In this document: positions 10,421-21,660 of the stretch, in pieces
How the letters are laid out: the number at the start of each line of letters is the position of its first letter
Numbering within the stretch: position 1 is the first letter of the stretch
Source: Blakeslea trispora
Taxonomy: Eukaryota > Mucoromycota > Mucoromycetes > Mucorales > Choanephoraceae
Length of the DNA: 64,000 nt
Direction of reading: 5' to 3'
Assembly: GCA_025331445.1 (NCBI GenBank)
Contig: JAIWNE010000090.1
Location: 62,001-126,000, forward strand
Notes under the pieces: model-generated
Seen by the model: the letters and a program-made list of their open reading frames with translations, nothing else
What the model was told of the DNA's origin: nothing
The model's database searches: none
Made by a program: the position numbers and the translations under genes

Positions 10421-12733
10421 AAACATCTATTACTGAAATTTGAGAAAAATTAATTTGCAGTCACGTGATCTTCGCCTTCTGAACAATTGACCATAGCGTA
10501 GCGAAGGTGCTAATTTTGTTACCGAACGTAGGTTCAGTTTGTAATATGCTCGTTTCTATCTTTCCTATATTTTTTGAGCTTTACGGTAATATAATTTGTG
10601 AAAATGCCTCATATAGGATGGATCCACAAAGGGTTTGAAATCTACTCTGATACCCAGTATAAGCCAATGACTTGACAAGCCAGTTGTTATAACACTGCTT
10701 GTTTCATTTGACATATCATCTCACTTGTCAGTATTTTAGCTAGAATATTGTCGTTTGATTTTGGCAATTTTAATAGAATTAAATACTTGGATAAAGACAG
10801 AGAAAAAGAAAGCATATGATGGGTATTCGTTTTATATCCATGCCAAAACTATCATAATGATAGGCTTAAATTTCCAATTGAGAATGACCAAGTGAATCAA
10901 AAGTAATAAACAATCTGTTATCAATCGTATTTCACTGATACATCTTTATTTCTTTTCCCTAACAAAAAAACATTCAAGCTCAAGCTGAAATGTACTTAGA
11001 AAAAGAGGAAATATTTCTTGAATTTTTATAGCTGAGATCTTGAATTTTACTCGTAAATTCAAACCACAGTGTGCCTTTTTTAATTTTTTTTAATACCATT
11101 GTATCCGAGAAAATGTCACTCATTTTAGTAAAAAATAGTCAAATTCAGCACCAATTTCTTAAATTGTCATGATAGGCTCTCTTCTTCTTCTTTATGTGAG
11201 ACCCAAGAAGACCCCGTGTTGTATCTCGGCAACACATTTTCCTCCATTTAGGGTTCCCCCTCCTCATCTCCTGACCAATAAACGGCTTTAAATTGCCCAA
11301 ATAGGAGATACGTATCTCCCTTATTTAGAAGTAACTTTTTTCATATCTGTTGTCCCCCCAAAAAAAACTCACTTTAGCTTACTTTCTTGGGAATATAAAG
11401 AAAAAGGGGAAAATAAAACTTGTGTATGTTCAAGAAAGTAGCTGTTTTCAATGTTATTTTGTTGGTTTCCTAATCATGACAAAAAAAGTTGTTTATTGAC
11501 ACTTTTCTGACTTTGAAAAGATAATTAAAATAAAAAAAAATTTCGCGTCAAACTAAACTCCTTTCTTTCAAAGAAGCAATAATGGCCTCAAGTTGCAATA
11601 AGAGTTTCTTTAGGAATCAGACTTTTCTATAGTTTCAATAGAGTGCTTATCTTTACAACAGCCAATTTCACTGCTTCAAGATGAGTTTTCTTGATCAAAA
11701 GAAAGAAACAAACTTCATGTTCCGCTTTATGTTGAAAAAAAAAAGTTTTAATGCTCAAAAGCTCCTTCATACGTGAGAAATATACCTTTCTTCTTTATGG
11801 TTACACATAATGTCAAATGTATGAAAAACTGTCTGTAGATCTTGCAACATTCATTCTCTTTTCTTGAAAATGAAAACTTTTTCTTTTCTATGTCCTTTCT
11901 GTTAAATGGCATTGAATGGCTTATTTGTTTATTCTATCGGCTATTGTTCAATAAGAAAGCCGAACTTCTTGAGATTGTTTGTTGTCGCAAAAAAAAAACC
12001 TTTATTTTTTGGGGGGGTCTGACAAAGAGAAGGGCTTGTTGTTACCTTAATTTTATATTCTTGTACACCATGTCAAATAAAGCAATTCATAGCTGCATAT
12101 AGCAATATCGCGACATGGCTCAGTTGATCAATAAATTTCCAAGAAACAACCCCTTAACCTAAAAGGGAGGGGGGGGATAACAAAAAGATAAGCTAAATAA
12201 GAGAAATTCTATCTTGTTCCACCTTAGGAGAAAAAAAGACACATGTACTATCCCCCCCCTTTTAGTGTGTCACACTTTCTTTATGCCGTTCTCTCTTCTC
12301 TTACCATCGTTGTAAATACATCTATTTCTTTAACAAAATAGATAGTAAAGACTTGCGTCTTATTTAATACAATTCATATCCATTTATGAAAGACCTGGCA
12401 TTGTAAAAGATTTAGTAATAAACGAATCAAGCGTTTGTCGTCATTTCACTAAGAAGCGGCACTCACACACCAACCCAGAATAGTAAATCGTAAAAGGTAA
12501 TCGTTGTCTACCACACAGAAACTAATTCAACTCACTTTCTGTTGAAGAGAGATATCAATGCTGTAGAATAAGCTTGGATTACATCATGTACTTGAAAATG
12601 GCTATGGTTTTAGTGATAAGAAATTTCAATTAAACTCATATCAGGCAAGCAACATTTTTAAACTGAAAATTAGATAGAAATCCACTTTCAACTCATGTGA
12701 GTGTTCCCCCCCTATTTTAGAACTCCGTTTTGC
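10421..12733. other. Long gene-free AT-rich region
   Basis: More than 2 kb without a credible coding region on either strand. Open frames here (for example 11842-12102) are low-complexity Phe/Leu-rich reads of A/T-rich DNA. It holds scattered poly-A/T, a CACGTG box at about 10463, and G or C runs of seven or more at about 12169-12176, 12252-12259 and 12706-12712. Confidence 0.5.
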
Positions 12734-12742
12734 TTATATAAG
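12706..12742 (+). promoter_or_regulatory. C-tract and TATA box of the 12797 gene
   Basis: A C7 tract (12706-12712) is followed by TTATATAAGGGGG with the TATA element at about 12735-12741, some 56 nt before the ATG. CCCCT/AGGGG resembles yeast stress-response elements, but that reading is inference. Confidence 0.4.
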
Positions 12743-12796
12743 GGGGACAATGTAAACTAATTAATTTTTTTTTTCATTTGTTTTTTCTTCTTCTTT

Positions 12797-13664
12797 ATGA
12801 CCCAGACAAGAGGATTACCTTTACCTTATGGAACCATTCCAAAAAGGACGAAAAGAAACACTACAAGCAAAAAGGTAAAACAACTAAACAAGCTATGAAT
12901 TCATAAACTAAAGACTTCTTAAGACAGCAGCACCCACACCCTTCTTCTCTCTTCAACCCACCACATCTCTTTTATCCATCTTTTCTCGTCTCTTTTATTC
13001 TGATGATAAAGCTGGACCTGTCGGATTTATGCCTTGTACCACAACCACACAAACACAAACATCACCATTTGACATCATTGTGCCCATCAGCAGTAGTCCC
13101 ATTGATTGTCATTACCATGATGATCATGATACATCCAGTAGTTACAGTACAAGTTCCAGTAGTTCGAATAGTAGTCTAAGTAGTTATATGGAACAGGAAG
13201 AAAACAAGAGGATGGATGGTCTGCATACGACCACTGCTCTCTCTGATATCCTATGTGACCATTATGTCCAGACAAACACAACTCTCTTTCCGTCTTTATC
13301 CGATAATGAATTGATAAATGTACCACTTGAGACATTTCGTATCTTTGAAGCACCGCCTACAGAAGAACAACAGTATTGGCTAAAATCCGATAGAGAATGG
13401 ACCTTGGTAGAGACATGTTCAAAGCCCTCTAAGCGATCACAAAAGAAAGAAAAAGAAAAGGTCCAAGTGGCTGTCTATCATCATGAGCGTGATATTCGAT
13501 CGAATGCAGCCTATCTAAGGATGATTGTTGCTGAAGTCAATATGATGCGCTCTCAAAAGATTGTAGGTCCATTAAGACCACGTAGAGTACTTCCTAAAAG
13601 AACAGATCGATTTATACAGTCTCCAAGTCCACTTCAGTCTGATGGAGTACCATTGAATCTATAG
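12797..13664 (+). CDS. Ser/Thr-rich protein of unknown function
   Basis: Two exons (12797-12874 and 12924-13664) joined in phase 0 by a 49-nt intron give 272 residues. The short first exon starts MTQTRGLPLPYGTIPKRTKR, very basic. Exon 2 has a His/Asp patch (CHYHDDHD), a Ser-rich tract of about 30 residues (SSSYSTSSSSSNSSLSS), an acidic middle (FEAPPTEEQQYWLKSDREWT) and a basic C-terminal part with RPRRVLPKRTDRF. No signal peptide, membrane span or known domain was recognised. The basic ends and Ser-rich linker would suit a nuclear or phosphoregulated protein, which is speculation. A TATA box sits about 56 nt upstream. Confidence 0.75.
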
Positions 13665-13882
13665 ATACCCCCATTTTGATAACACTATTGTAAATATACT
13701 TTATACCTTATTTATACTCTCTCTTTACAGTCAAGCAATAAAAAGAATTTCATATCAATGCAAAAAAAAAATTATATATGAAAACAGGACTTTTTTTCAA
13801 ACTCAGTTTATGCTTTCCCTTTTTTTTTTTTTCCTTTCTCTGACATAATCTTTTTTTTTTTCGCTTTTAAACACTCTTTGAG

Positions 13883-16800
13883 ATGACTGAATACAGACAG
13901 TTATTTGTCAAGGGAACCAAAATAAATTTCGACCTAGATCCCGGTGTCATATTTCATTATAACCAAGATGTAGTTGAATATGTCTACCGTGATCCTTTTA
14001 CCTATAAAGAAATAGTAAAACAATTGACTTTATCGGATATCAATGAAAAGACCAGTAAAAAAGTAAAAAAGCAAGACATTGATTGAATACCTTGTACTTA
14101 TTATCGTATCTAGGTGGATAAGATACAGACAGTACTTTACTGTAGAGAAAGTGATTCGCCTATTCTTGTGATTATTGCAAGTGATGCAGAAAAGGCCAAT
14201 CATATTGTGTGGTATCATATGGACACCAAAAAGATGATTGATATTGACTCAAAAAAGGCACCCAAGGGAGACATCACAGCAGTCAGCATCACTGATTCTC
14301 CATTTGATGTGGTAAAAAATTGGGAATAGTGCTTACAGAAAAAAAAAGAGTGCTTATGTTAGCTCCATTAGATTTTCAAAGATAGACAAGGCTTTTATGA
14401 TGTCAGAAAATCTTCATTTGTGATGGTCATTGGCACAAGAGAGAATGGAACGACGCTTATTCTACTAAGCTTACATGGCAGTAGAATTCATGTTGAAGTA
14501 AGCAGACAATATCCACAATCAAACATACATCTCATTTTCTTTTGTTTTTCTATTAGCTTACGGAACCTTTTAGACCAGATGAAAACAATCTAAAAGAATT
14601 GGGTCATGTCACTGCTATCTGTATATTGCCACCCGATAAAGAAGATAAGCGAATGGGACATAGTGATCTTCAGATCCTGTTGGGCTATAGCTTGGGCTTC
14701 ATCTTCATTTACCGTGTCAGAGTCAATGTGTATTCCTACAAGGCCTCTAGACTACGTGGTCCTATCGATATATCTGATTTTGTTGAATTCCCCGGATGTA
14801 AGCTCATTTCTCCCCAATCCTTTCTCATCTCATTCTTTCTTTCTTCTAGACCCCATCACACAACTCTCCTGTGCTCGTTCGTACAACAGTCTATTGATGA
14901 CCATCGCACTCGCACAACAAAAACCTCAAGATGCTTCAAACCCTTACATCAAAATTGTCGAAACCAAAGGCGACTCTACCACAAGACAACGCACCATCAT
15001 CACACCCCCCAACTCGGCCTTCATCCTAGACACCACCTTGATACCCGCCACCACCACCCTAGACGATCAAGAACTTCAACTGTCCATCATCACACAGACA
15101 CCAGACGATCTATTGAGCCTGAACGTATGGGAAGTAACGCCCGAACAGACAGCTGAGATCCTGTTGTTATCGACCGATCAACAGACTTGCATTCAACGCA
15201 TGGCGCACGAGACCAGCTTGCGTCTGTTGCAGTTGGATACAGCCGGTTATCTGGTTCATATGCCGCAAAAGGTAGCGGATGTTCTCTTGAGGGCTCATGG
15301 AGATGGTATTCAGAGAAGAAATGGATGGAGGAGATCAAAGCGAAAGCCAACAAGGTCTGATCAGAGACCCAAGAGGCAAAAGACCGCCTTGCCTTTTGAT
15401 AACAGTAGAGTGGTGATTGAGTCGGAAATCAACTTGCTTCAGTCACCAGAACAACAGGAGTCAGAGTCTTTGTCTCAAAAGAAGGACAATTGGATTCAGG
15501 CGACAGTTGAGTCTCAGGAGCGTGTGGAATTGATGCAAGAGGAATCAAATGAGACGTCGACATCTCATGAGTCAACTGCTGCTCTAGAAGAAGCAAATGA
15601 GACATCGGCATCGCCTGAATCAACTGCCCTAGAAGAAACAAATGAGACATCGGCATCTCCTGAGTCAACTGCTGCTCTAGAAGAAACAAATGAGGCATCG
15701 ACATCGCCTGAATCAACTGTCGCTCTAGAAGAAACAAATGAGACGTCTACATCGCCTGAACCGGCTACTGCTCTAGAAGAATCAAGCGAGATGTTCATGT
15801 CTTTTGAACCGGCTACTACTCTAGAAGAAACAAATGAGACGTCGATGTCCCCTGAACCGGCTAGTACTCTAGAAGAGTCAAATGAGACATCGACATCTCA
15901 TGAGTCAACTGCTGCTCTAGAAGAATCAAATGAGATAATGTCTCTTGAACCGACTACTACTTTAGAAGAAACAAATGAGGCATCGACATCGCCTGAATCA
16001 ACTGTCGCTCTAGAAGAGTCAAGCGAGATGTTAATGTCTTTTGAACTGGCTACTACTCTAGAAGAAGTAGACGAGACATCGATATCCCCTGAACCGGCTA
16101 CTACTATATCTGACGAAGACAAGGCTCATTCACCTAAGGATGCGCCAACAGTCCAGCCTGAGAATGAACCCTCAATGCCCGACATTCAATCTACCACAGT
16201 CGCGACGCCTTTAGCAACATATCAACCTGATAAACCTCCCATCACCGAGATTCAGCCTACAACAGACACGATGGCTTCAGCAAAAGAAACTGAATCTGAT
16301 CATGTACCTCTCACGGATACATTACAGAATCAAGTCTCATTTGAAACTCCATCCTATGATACACCTCCTCTGGATGAGCCTTTAGAAGCAATGTATTCTG
16401 ATGAATCACAACAGTTGTACGATACATTTATTTATGACGATCAGCCTGTTATGTATAGCGAAGAAGAAAGTCATGTCATTTTGAGTAGTGATGAGGATGA
16501 GATTCATCATATGGATGATGGGAACATTGCTGAAGAAGGGTATGATGTACAAGACTTTGATAGTGATGGTGTTGCTGGAGGAGATGATGATGATGTTATG
16601 GATGAAAGCGAGCCAGAAGAAGCGCGACAAGAACTGGTGATTACAGAAGAAGATTTTGAAGAACAACAACAAGAGGACGTTACAGAAAAAGAGACGATGC
16701 TAGAGTTTATGGAGAGCGACAAAGAAAGCTTTGAACAGCAAGAAGAAGAAGAGACTATACCAGACTTTGTAGACATGACAGAAGAAGACTCCAAAAAAGA

Positions 16801-17752
16801 GACTACACCAGACTCTACAGAAAAGGACATCACAAAAGAAGATGCAGTATGTTTAGTGCAAGACAAGCAAGCAGAGACAGTTCAAACCAATGAAGAGATG
16901 GACTCTCTGATGGAAAAGTCATTATCTCTAGACAAAAAGCCCTTTGTCTATGGCGGTCAATTAGATGAAGAACATCAAGAGACACCAACTCAAACAGAAT
17001 CTAGAGCATTAAACTATATACCAGTCTCCGATCAAGATCTCGCTCGACTTGCACCACCACCCTTGACACATGCAGACCTTTTGTTGAGATCACTAAGTGC
17101 CCTCCATGAATCCAGAGGAAGAGACGGTACACCTGCTCTCTCGGTAGATGCACCTATCGCCAGCTTCACCGACACAACTGCCTCTGCCTCGCCTGCATCC
17201 ACCCATAGTGTCGAAGAGCCCTTTGTGGCTGTCAATACCATGTCCGATGAAGATCGTCGAGCCCAATTGATCCATAGCATCATACAAGGTTGTTTTCATA
17301 CATCCGAGATCGATATCGATATCCTTCCGGTCGAAAAGATGGAAAAGATGGGAGATTATTGTTGGCAACAGAATGAACCACAACCCAAGTTGTTTATGAT
17401 GCAGTATTGTCAACAACGTGGCATGCCTGAAGCTGTTGTCTTGTTGGGTCGATACCTTTTACGTTCTCAAAGTATCATGACGATCGATGAGATTAAAGAA
17501 TGTAAATCCATGTTGAAAAGATGTTTATTTCGAGTACATCCTGTCATTCGAAAAGGAGGTAAGAAAAAGTCATGTATAGAAAGAACAAGAGGTTCACTTT
17601 CTTTTTAAAAAAAAAAAGCCATTTCCAATCCTTTCCGAGCAGAATCAAAGTCATATCTTCAAGTACAAAAACGCGATTATCTCAAGCAATTAAATGGATC
17701 GTTTTCTCAACAATATACATCTTATTATGGTTTTGGTACAAAATCAATCTAA
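13883..17752 (+). CDS. Large uncharacterised protein: predicted beta-propeller N-terminus, 12 acidic Ser/Thr repeats, helical C-terminus
   Basis: At least six exons. The N-terminal 250-300 residues (MTEYRQLFVKGTKINFDLDP, then VDKIQTVLYCRESDSPIL, RQGFYDVRKSSFVMVIG, GYSLGFIFIYRV, CARSYNSLLMTIALAQQ) alternate short beta-like hydrophobic stretches, as in irregular propellers. Splices that keep the frame: acceptor before ATTTTCAAAG at about 14373, GGAT|AC at about 14798/14850, and a last exon after GGAG|GTAAG at 17561. A basic patch (RRSKRKPTRSDQRPKRQK, near nt 15320-15380) could be a nuclear signal. Then come twelve 16-residue repeats (15539-16108), a strongly Asp/Glu-rich region, and a helical C-terminus (YCWQQNEPQPKLFMMQYCQQ...VVLLGRYLLRSQ) ending at TAA 17752. 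No family recognised. Length is about 1,150 residues. Coding is convincing from splicing and repeat frame; function unknown. Confidence 0.75.
15539..16108 (+). repeat. Twelve tandem 48-bp coding repeats (16-residue unit)
   Basis: Exactly 570 nt: ten 16-residue and two 15-residue units of the form EETNETSTSPESTAAL. Units 1 and 8 are identical in protein (EESNETSTSHESTAAL), as are units 4 and 10 (EETNEASTSPESTVAL); units 6 and 11 are nearly so (EESSEMFMSFEPATTL). This shows block duplications on top of unit amplification. The antisense strand is open only because of the repeat, and is not a gene. Confidence 0.95.
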
Positions 17753-17776
17753 ATAAATAAAAAAAAACCATCCTTC

Positions 17777-18473
17777 TTAATGCTCTGCTCTGAATACATT
17801 TGTTTTGACTCTGTCTGTATTGACAGGCTTGATTTCCACAGGACCAAATCGAGAAAGAGGCCATAAAATACGAGTGACTTTGGCATCAATTAGACCAATA
17901 GGAACCTTTAGAAAAAAAGTCAGAGATTTAGCATTTTAAAGATGTATCTCGAAACTTACTGTGCCAAATGAATTGCTATCTCTTGAATGAAAAGCTTCAT
18001 CACCTTCTACCCAAACATGACCTTCAGGCACTCGAACCACTTCCTTTTTATTACGTAAAGGCACAATGGTATCTCCAGGTAAAGCCATAATTCGTTTTGT
18101 GATGATACATTTAGGATCAATAGGTGATCTCTAAAGACATTAATAAAAAGCAAAAAAAAAAAACTTGATAAAACTCACTTTAGTGTTACGACTTGTCCAC
18201 GTTCAAATTTATGTCGAGTCATGGTCCATTTGTCCAACAAGACAATATCCCTTGATAACATGTTGGAATCTGGATTAAAGGTAGGCTTTCAGTTTGTTAT
18301 TAATTTTTCCACAAGTTATGCTTGAAAAAAAAAAAAGTTACCTGCATCGATCGACCACTGATGACAGCATAACTATAACCATGATCAACAAAAAAAATAG
18401 CAGCTGGAAGCCAAGGTAATGCTCTTAAAATAGAAGTAGTGTAAGGGTTTGATTTGAGTCGTTGAAATACCAT
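17777..18473 (-). CDS. IMP2: Mitochondrial inner membrane protease subunit 2 (signal peptidase I family)
   Basis: Removes sorting signals from inner-membrane and intermembrane-space proteins in complex with IMP1. Four exons, about 185 residues. One hydrophobic segment (LRALPWLPAAIFFVDHGYSY) precedes the catalytic Ser in ISGRSMQPTFNPD, where an intron falls exactly between Q and P (acceptor at about 18283). The catalytic Lys lies in IITKRIMALPGDTI, and the conserved VPEGHVWVEGDE...SRDSNSFGTVP box completes the S26 peptidase pattern. The NPD after SMxPT favours subunit 2 over IMP1. The ATG at 18473-18471 begins MVFQRLKSNPY. The gene is convergent with the propeller gene, whose stop is only 24 nt away. 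Confidence 0.93.
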
Positions 18474-18862
18474 CTTGTGCTAAAAAAAAGAGAAATATGT
18501 TTTTTTTTGCTGATGAAATGGGGGCGATTTTTTACTTGTTTTTCAGACACCATTGATTTCTTAATGAAACACAGTTTGAGTTTTTTCATAATTGAGAAAG
18601 AAAAAGCCCTCCCCCCTTTCAGCTTTCAATGATCAATAGACTTGAATTCCCATTGATTTCAGTGCTTTCAAAAAAAAAGAGAGTGAAGAACGCTTATTAC
18701 CCATACTGAGCAATTGAGGCAAAATAGAAAGAAACATACAATGCCCATCCTGATTGTCATCACATACAAATCAAGCTCAAGAAAAAAAAAAACGCCCCCA
18801 ACGCCTCTTGACTCATAGACAAGTTCATCCTTTTTATATCTGAGCTTATTACAGAATGATAT
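18474..18862. other. Intergenic between IMP2 and the DDE transposon
   Basis: AT-rich upstream region of IMP2 with poly-A and C-run tracts. No gene seen. Confidence 0.5.
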
Positions 18863-18864
18863 TA

Positions 18865-18892
18865 ACGTGCCTCTGAACTTAAAACCACAAAA
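18865..18892 (+). repeat. Left terminal inverted repeat
   Basis: 28 nt, pairs with 21575-21602 with one mismatch (position 18886). Confidence 0.93.
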
Positions 18893-19059
18893 TCAAGAAA
18901 TTGTTTCATTTTTTAAGGACTCATTTTTTTTGCTTTTGGTATGGATCGATCATACGACCTGTCAATCTTTTTGGAGATTTCTTTTCTTTGAGCAGCATAA
19001 TTAAATCACGATTGAGAGCAATCCATCATCAAGTGTTTTATTTTTTTCTTTTTTAACTT

Positions 19060-21186
19060 TTAAATGTCTTGAGGAGCTCTCACTTTTCTATGGGACAAAT
19101 ACTTTTTTTCTAGAAATTTCTTCAACTCCTTTGCTATTTCTCTGCCATCGTCGTGCTTACTATATGCTTCGATATAGTTCATGCAACGTTGAAAAAATCT
19201 TCGTATTTTCTTGACATCTCCTGCATTGTCCAAAAACATGGGGATGTTTTTTTCGAGAGACTTGAATGTGTAATCACATCTCAATCTAGCCTCTCTCTTG
19301 GCCAATCCCCAATACATCTCTATCCAATTGCACTCGCAGTGGTATTTTGGATAGAGCTCGAAAATGTGGCCAGCATTTTCTACTGCTTCTTGCAAAGCAG
19401 TCTTTTGAGCTGCAAAATCCACTCTACTTCCCAGGAAATGGGAAGCGCAGCACATAGACTTCAAACCTGGCTCAGGGGCACCACAACGAAGCTTCCACGC
19501 CTTGCCTTCAAGGTCACCAAGCCATTGACCACGTTCTTCAAGGATTCGTTTGATTCCTGTTATTGTAAAGATGTTAGAAGAGTTTGCTTCGGAAATACAT
19601 GTGCTGTTTACCTTTAAAATATCTGACTCGTTTGTTTTTGGGTCTACCTTTTGAGTCATGAGAAGAGATTTCTTTCTCATAAAAAAAATGACTGATGAAG
19701 AAGCTCACCGGTCGAGAGTTTGACGGTTGTGTCTCTGAACTGATATTTATCAGTCAGAGACCATGGTTTCTCGTTGAGAGTCATACGACTTACAACCAAT
19801 GCGTCATCACTGTAAGCACCATGGTTTGAACTGTTGTCAAACAGGAATACAGCTCGGCAGTCAGGATGTAAGTTTTCGAACAGCCCAATGACATAGTCCA
19901 GCTGAGAGACCATGTCTTTATGAGTCCACCAACCGTCTCTACTCTCTCCAGCTTTGAAAAGCTTATGGGAGGTCCATCCACCCAACTTCATCGTTCCATG
20001 ACAGGGGCACTGGAATTCACTTACCATAATGGAGGATCCAGGCCCCTTTTTGCGGATGGAAGATTCACCTTCCAAACTCCAAATGTCATTTTTGCCATCG
20101 TTGGCGTAAAAGGTTGATTCGTCATGAGTGACGAATACAACCTTCTCATCACCCTCCAGAAGAACTGGTTCAAGAACATTTTCTTTTTGATCTCCTTCGT
20201 AGAACTCAGATTTACGCATGTAGTCTACCATTCGTAGAGCCCATTCTTTGCGGTATTTCACCATGTCTTCTCGTTCGTGTCCATCAAAGAAGAGGCCCTT
20301 CTTGTTGCCATAAGAGTAGCCCCATTCGTGCAAGTACTTGCTGATGGTAGAGATGGCAACAGTTCCAGGCACACCCAAAAAAGAAGGGATTACTTCATAT
20401 TCAATGAAGTCCTTGATGGCCACAAGCAATCTTTCAGCAGGCTTTGTTTTCTGCATATATTCCACAACTTGCATCTTTACGTCGTTGTGACTCAAGAAGG
20501 ATTGCCTTTTGGTGTGAACACCTTGGCTATGATCGGAGAGATCATTGTGCTCAAGGTATTCCTTTGCCCAACTCATGATGCTTCTTGAGCGGGCATCCTT
20601 GAGTAGCTTGGCCAGAAAAGTTCAGGTACTCTCTGAGATGCCTTGCCCATCTTCGTTCCTTCCAAACGAAGTTCAAAGTACATGAGAACAGAGTACAAGC
20701 GGTATTGGTTGTATGAACCTACTGAGCTACCCTCCATTCTCTGGTTCATTTCAGGCTTCACTGCTCACGCAACAACTCGATGCAATCACTGATTTTGATC
20801 AGTTCCCTTTGAGGATGGGTCAGCTTGTTTTCAGCATCCTGCTCTTCATTTTCATTTTGTTCCTGGATATCACTGTTGACAACAGTGATACCAAAGTTGA
20901 ACAAGGTAGATTTGGGGTCTACCTTGCTGGACTCCACTTTTCTTCTCCACTTTGTGGTTCTTGAGTCCTTGGTGTAGTGGATCTTTCTCTTCTCACCAGA
21001 GGATACACTATCTCTAAGGCGGGAAAGGGCTGACATATCCATTTCACCACCCAAAGTTTCCCAATCTTCATTGATTTCAATTACTTCTTCAGAAATAACT
21101 TCAGGAACATTCTCTTTCAAGAATTTTCCTTTAGCGTCCTTTTTCTGGGCGTTGAATCTTGCTTTTCTTTTGCTTGGGAAGGGCAT
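19060..21186 (-). pseudogene. DDE superfamily transposase, intact catalytic triad but frameshifted
   Basis: The N-terminal part starts MPFPSKRKARFNAQKKDAKG at 21186 (basic, then acidic). The middle contains a helix-turn-helix-like YNQYRLYSVLMYFELRLEG and SRSIMSWAKEYLEHND. Catalytic residues are visible: first Asp in FVTHDESTFYAND, second Asp in AVFLFDNSSNHGAY, Glu in CECNWIEMYWGLAKRE. The fold resembles a fungal group of DDE endonucleases distantly related to Tc1/mariner. One true intron (GTAAAC...AACAG) joins SDILK to GIKRILEERGQW near 19565-19615. Three other joins need one-base frame changes: near 20757, near 20630, and at a T8 run near 19685-19692. These may be mutations, assembly homopolymer errors or, at T8, slippage. 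The stop at 19060 follows KVRAPQDI. Confidence 0.85.
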
Positions 21187-21420
21187 ATTTAATAATAAGT
21201 TGGATAAAGGAAAACTTTTGCTATATGGATGTCAGTTCCTAAAAATAATCACCATAATCTGAAGGGAACACAAAAATTGCTATACACAGTTTTTATTGGC
21301 TTCCATTTGTTACACAAATATACATAACGGTCTTTCAAATCTTTAGCAGTACATTGACCTGTTTCATTTCCTTGGTCCCCTCTATATCTCCCCAGCTTAA
21401 ATTTTGAAAAACCGACCAAC

Positions 21421-21563
21421 TTTCAAAAACCTTTACATAAAAACTTTTATATGAAATTCCAGAAACTGAGTGGATCATTGTGTTCAGAAACGTTTTCTCA
21501 ACAGAGTTATACACTCAGTTTTTTATTTTTTATATGAAAGTTTTTATGTGAAGATTTTTGAAT
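21421..21563. repeat. Imperfect palindrome inside the transposon
   Basis: Arms of about 57 nt (21421-21478 and 21506-21563) share ACATAAAAACTTT and AAACTGAGTG in inverted order, with about a quarter mismatches and a 27-nt loop. It could form a long hairpin next to the right TIR, or be a nested MITE. Confidence 0.7.
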
Positions 21564-21574
21564 ATTAACAATAT

Positions 21575-21602
21575 TTTTGTAGTTTTAAGTTCAGAGGCAC
21601 GT
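21575..21602 (-). repeat. Right terminal inverted repeat
   Basis: Inverted copy of 18865-18892, directly followed by TA. Confidence 0.93.
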
Positions 21603-21660
21603 TATTTCTTTACTAAAAAATTAAATGTATATAAATTAAGGGGGGGATTCTAATCATTTT

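Larger units (their letters stand above)
18865..21602 (-). mobile_element. Complete DDE transposon with 28-bp TIRs and TA target duplication
   Basis: The left end begins ACGTGCCTCTGAACTTAAAA (18865) and the right end is its inverted copy finishing at 21602; 27 of 28 positions match. Both ends are flanked by TA (18863-18864 and 21603-21604), the duplication typical of the Tc1/mariner-IS630 superfamily. Length 2,738 bp. It encodes one transposase on the minus strand. A 143-bp imperfect palindrome lies inside near the right end. Well-kept ends suggest fairly recent insertion, although the transposase has frame changes. The insertion sits between IMP2 and the acyltransferase without breaking either. 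Confidence 0.92.

Noticed and set aside
11842..12102. Plus-strand frame of 86 codons in the gene desert
   Set aside because: Phe/Leu-rich low complexity from T-rich DNA, no splice or promoter support.
14599..15156. Open frame continuing past 14800 (SQSFLISFFLSS...)
   Set aside because: Reads through an intron of the propeller gene; the other frame after the splice continues for more than 800 codons.
15565..16122. Antisense open frames rich in SSRA/VDSGD repeats
   Set aside because: They are the mirror of the 48-bp coding repeat, open only because the period is a multiple of three.
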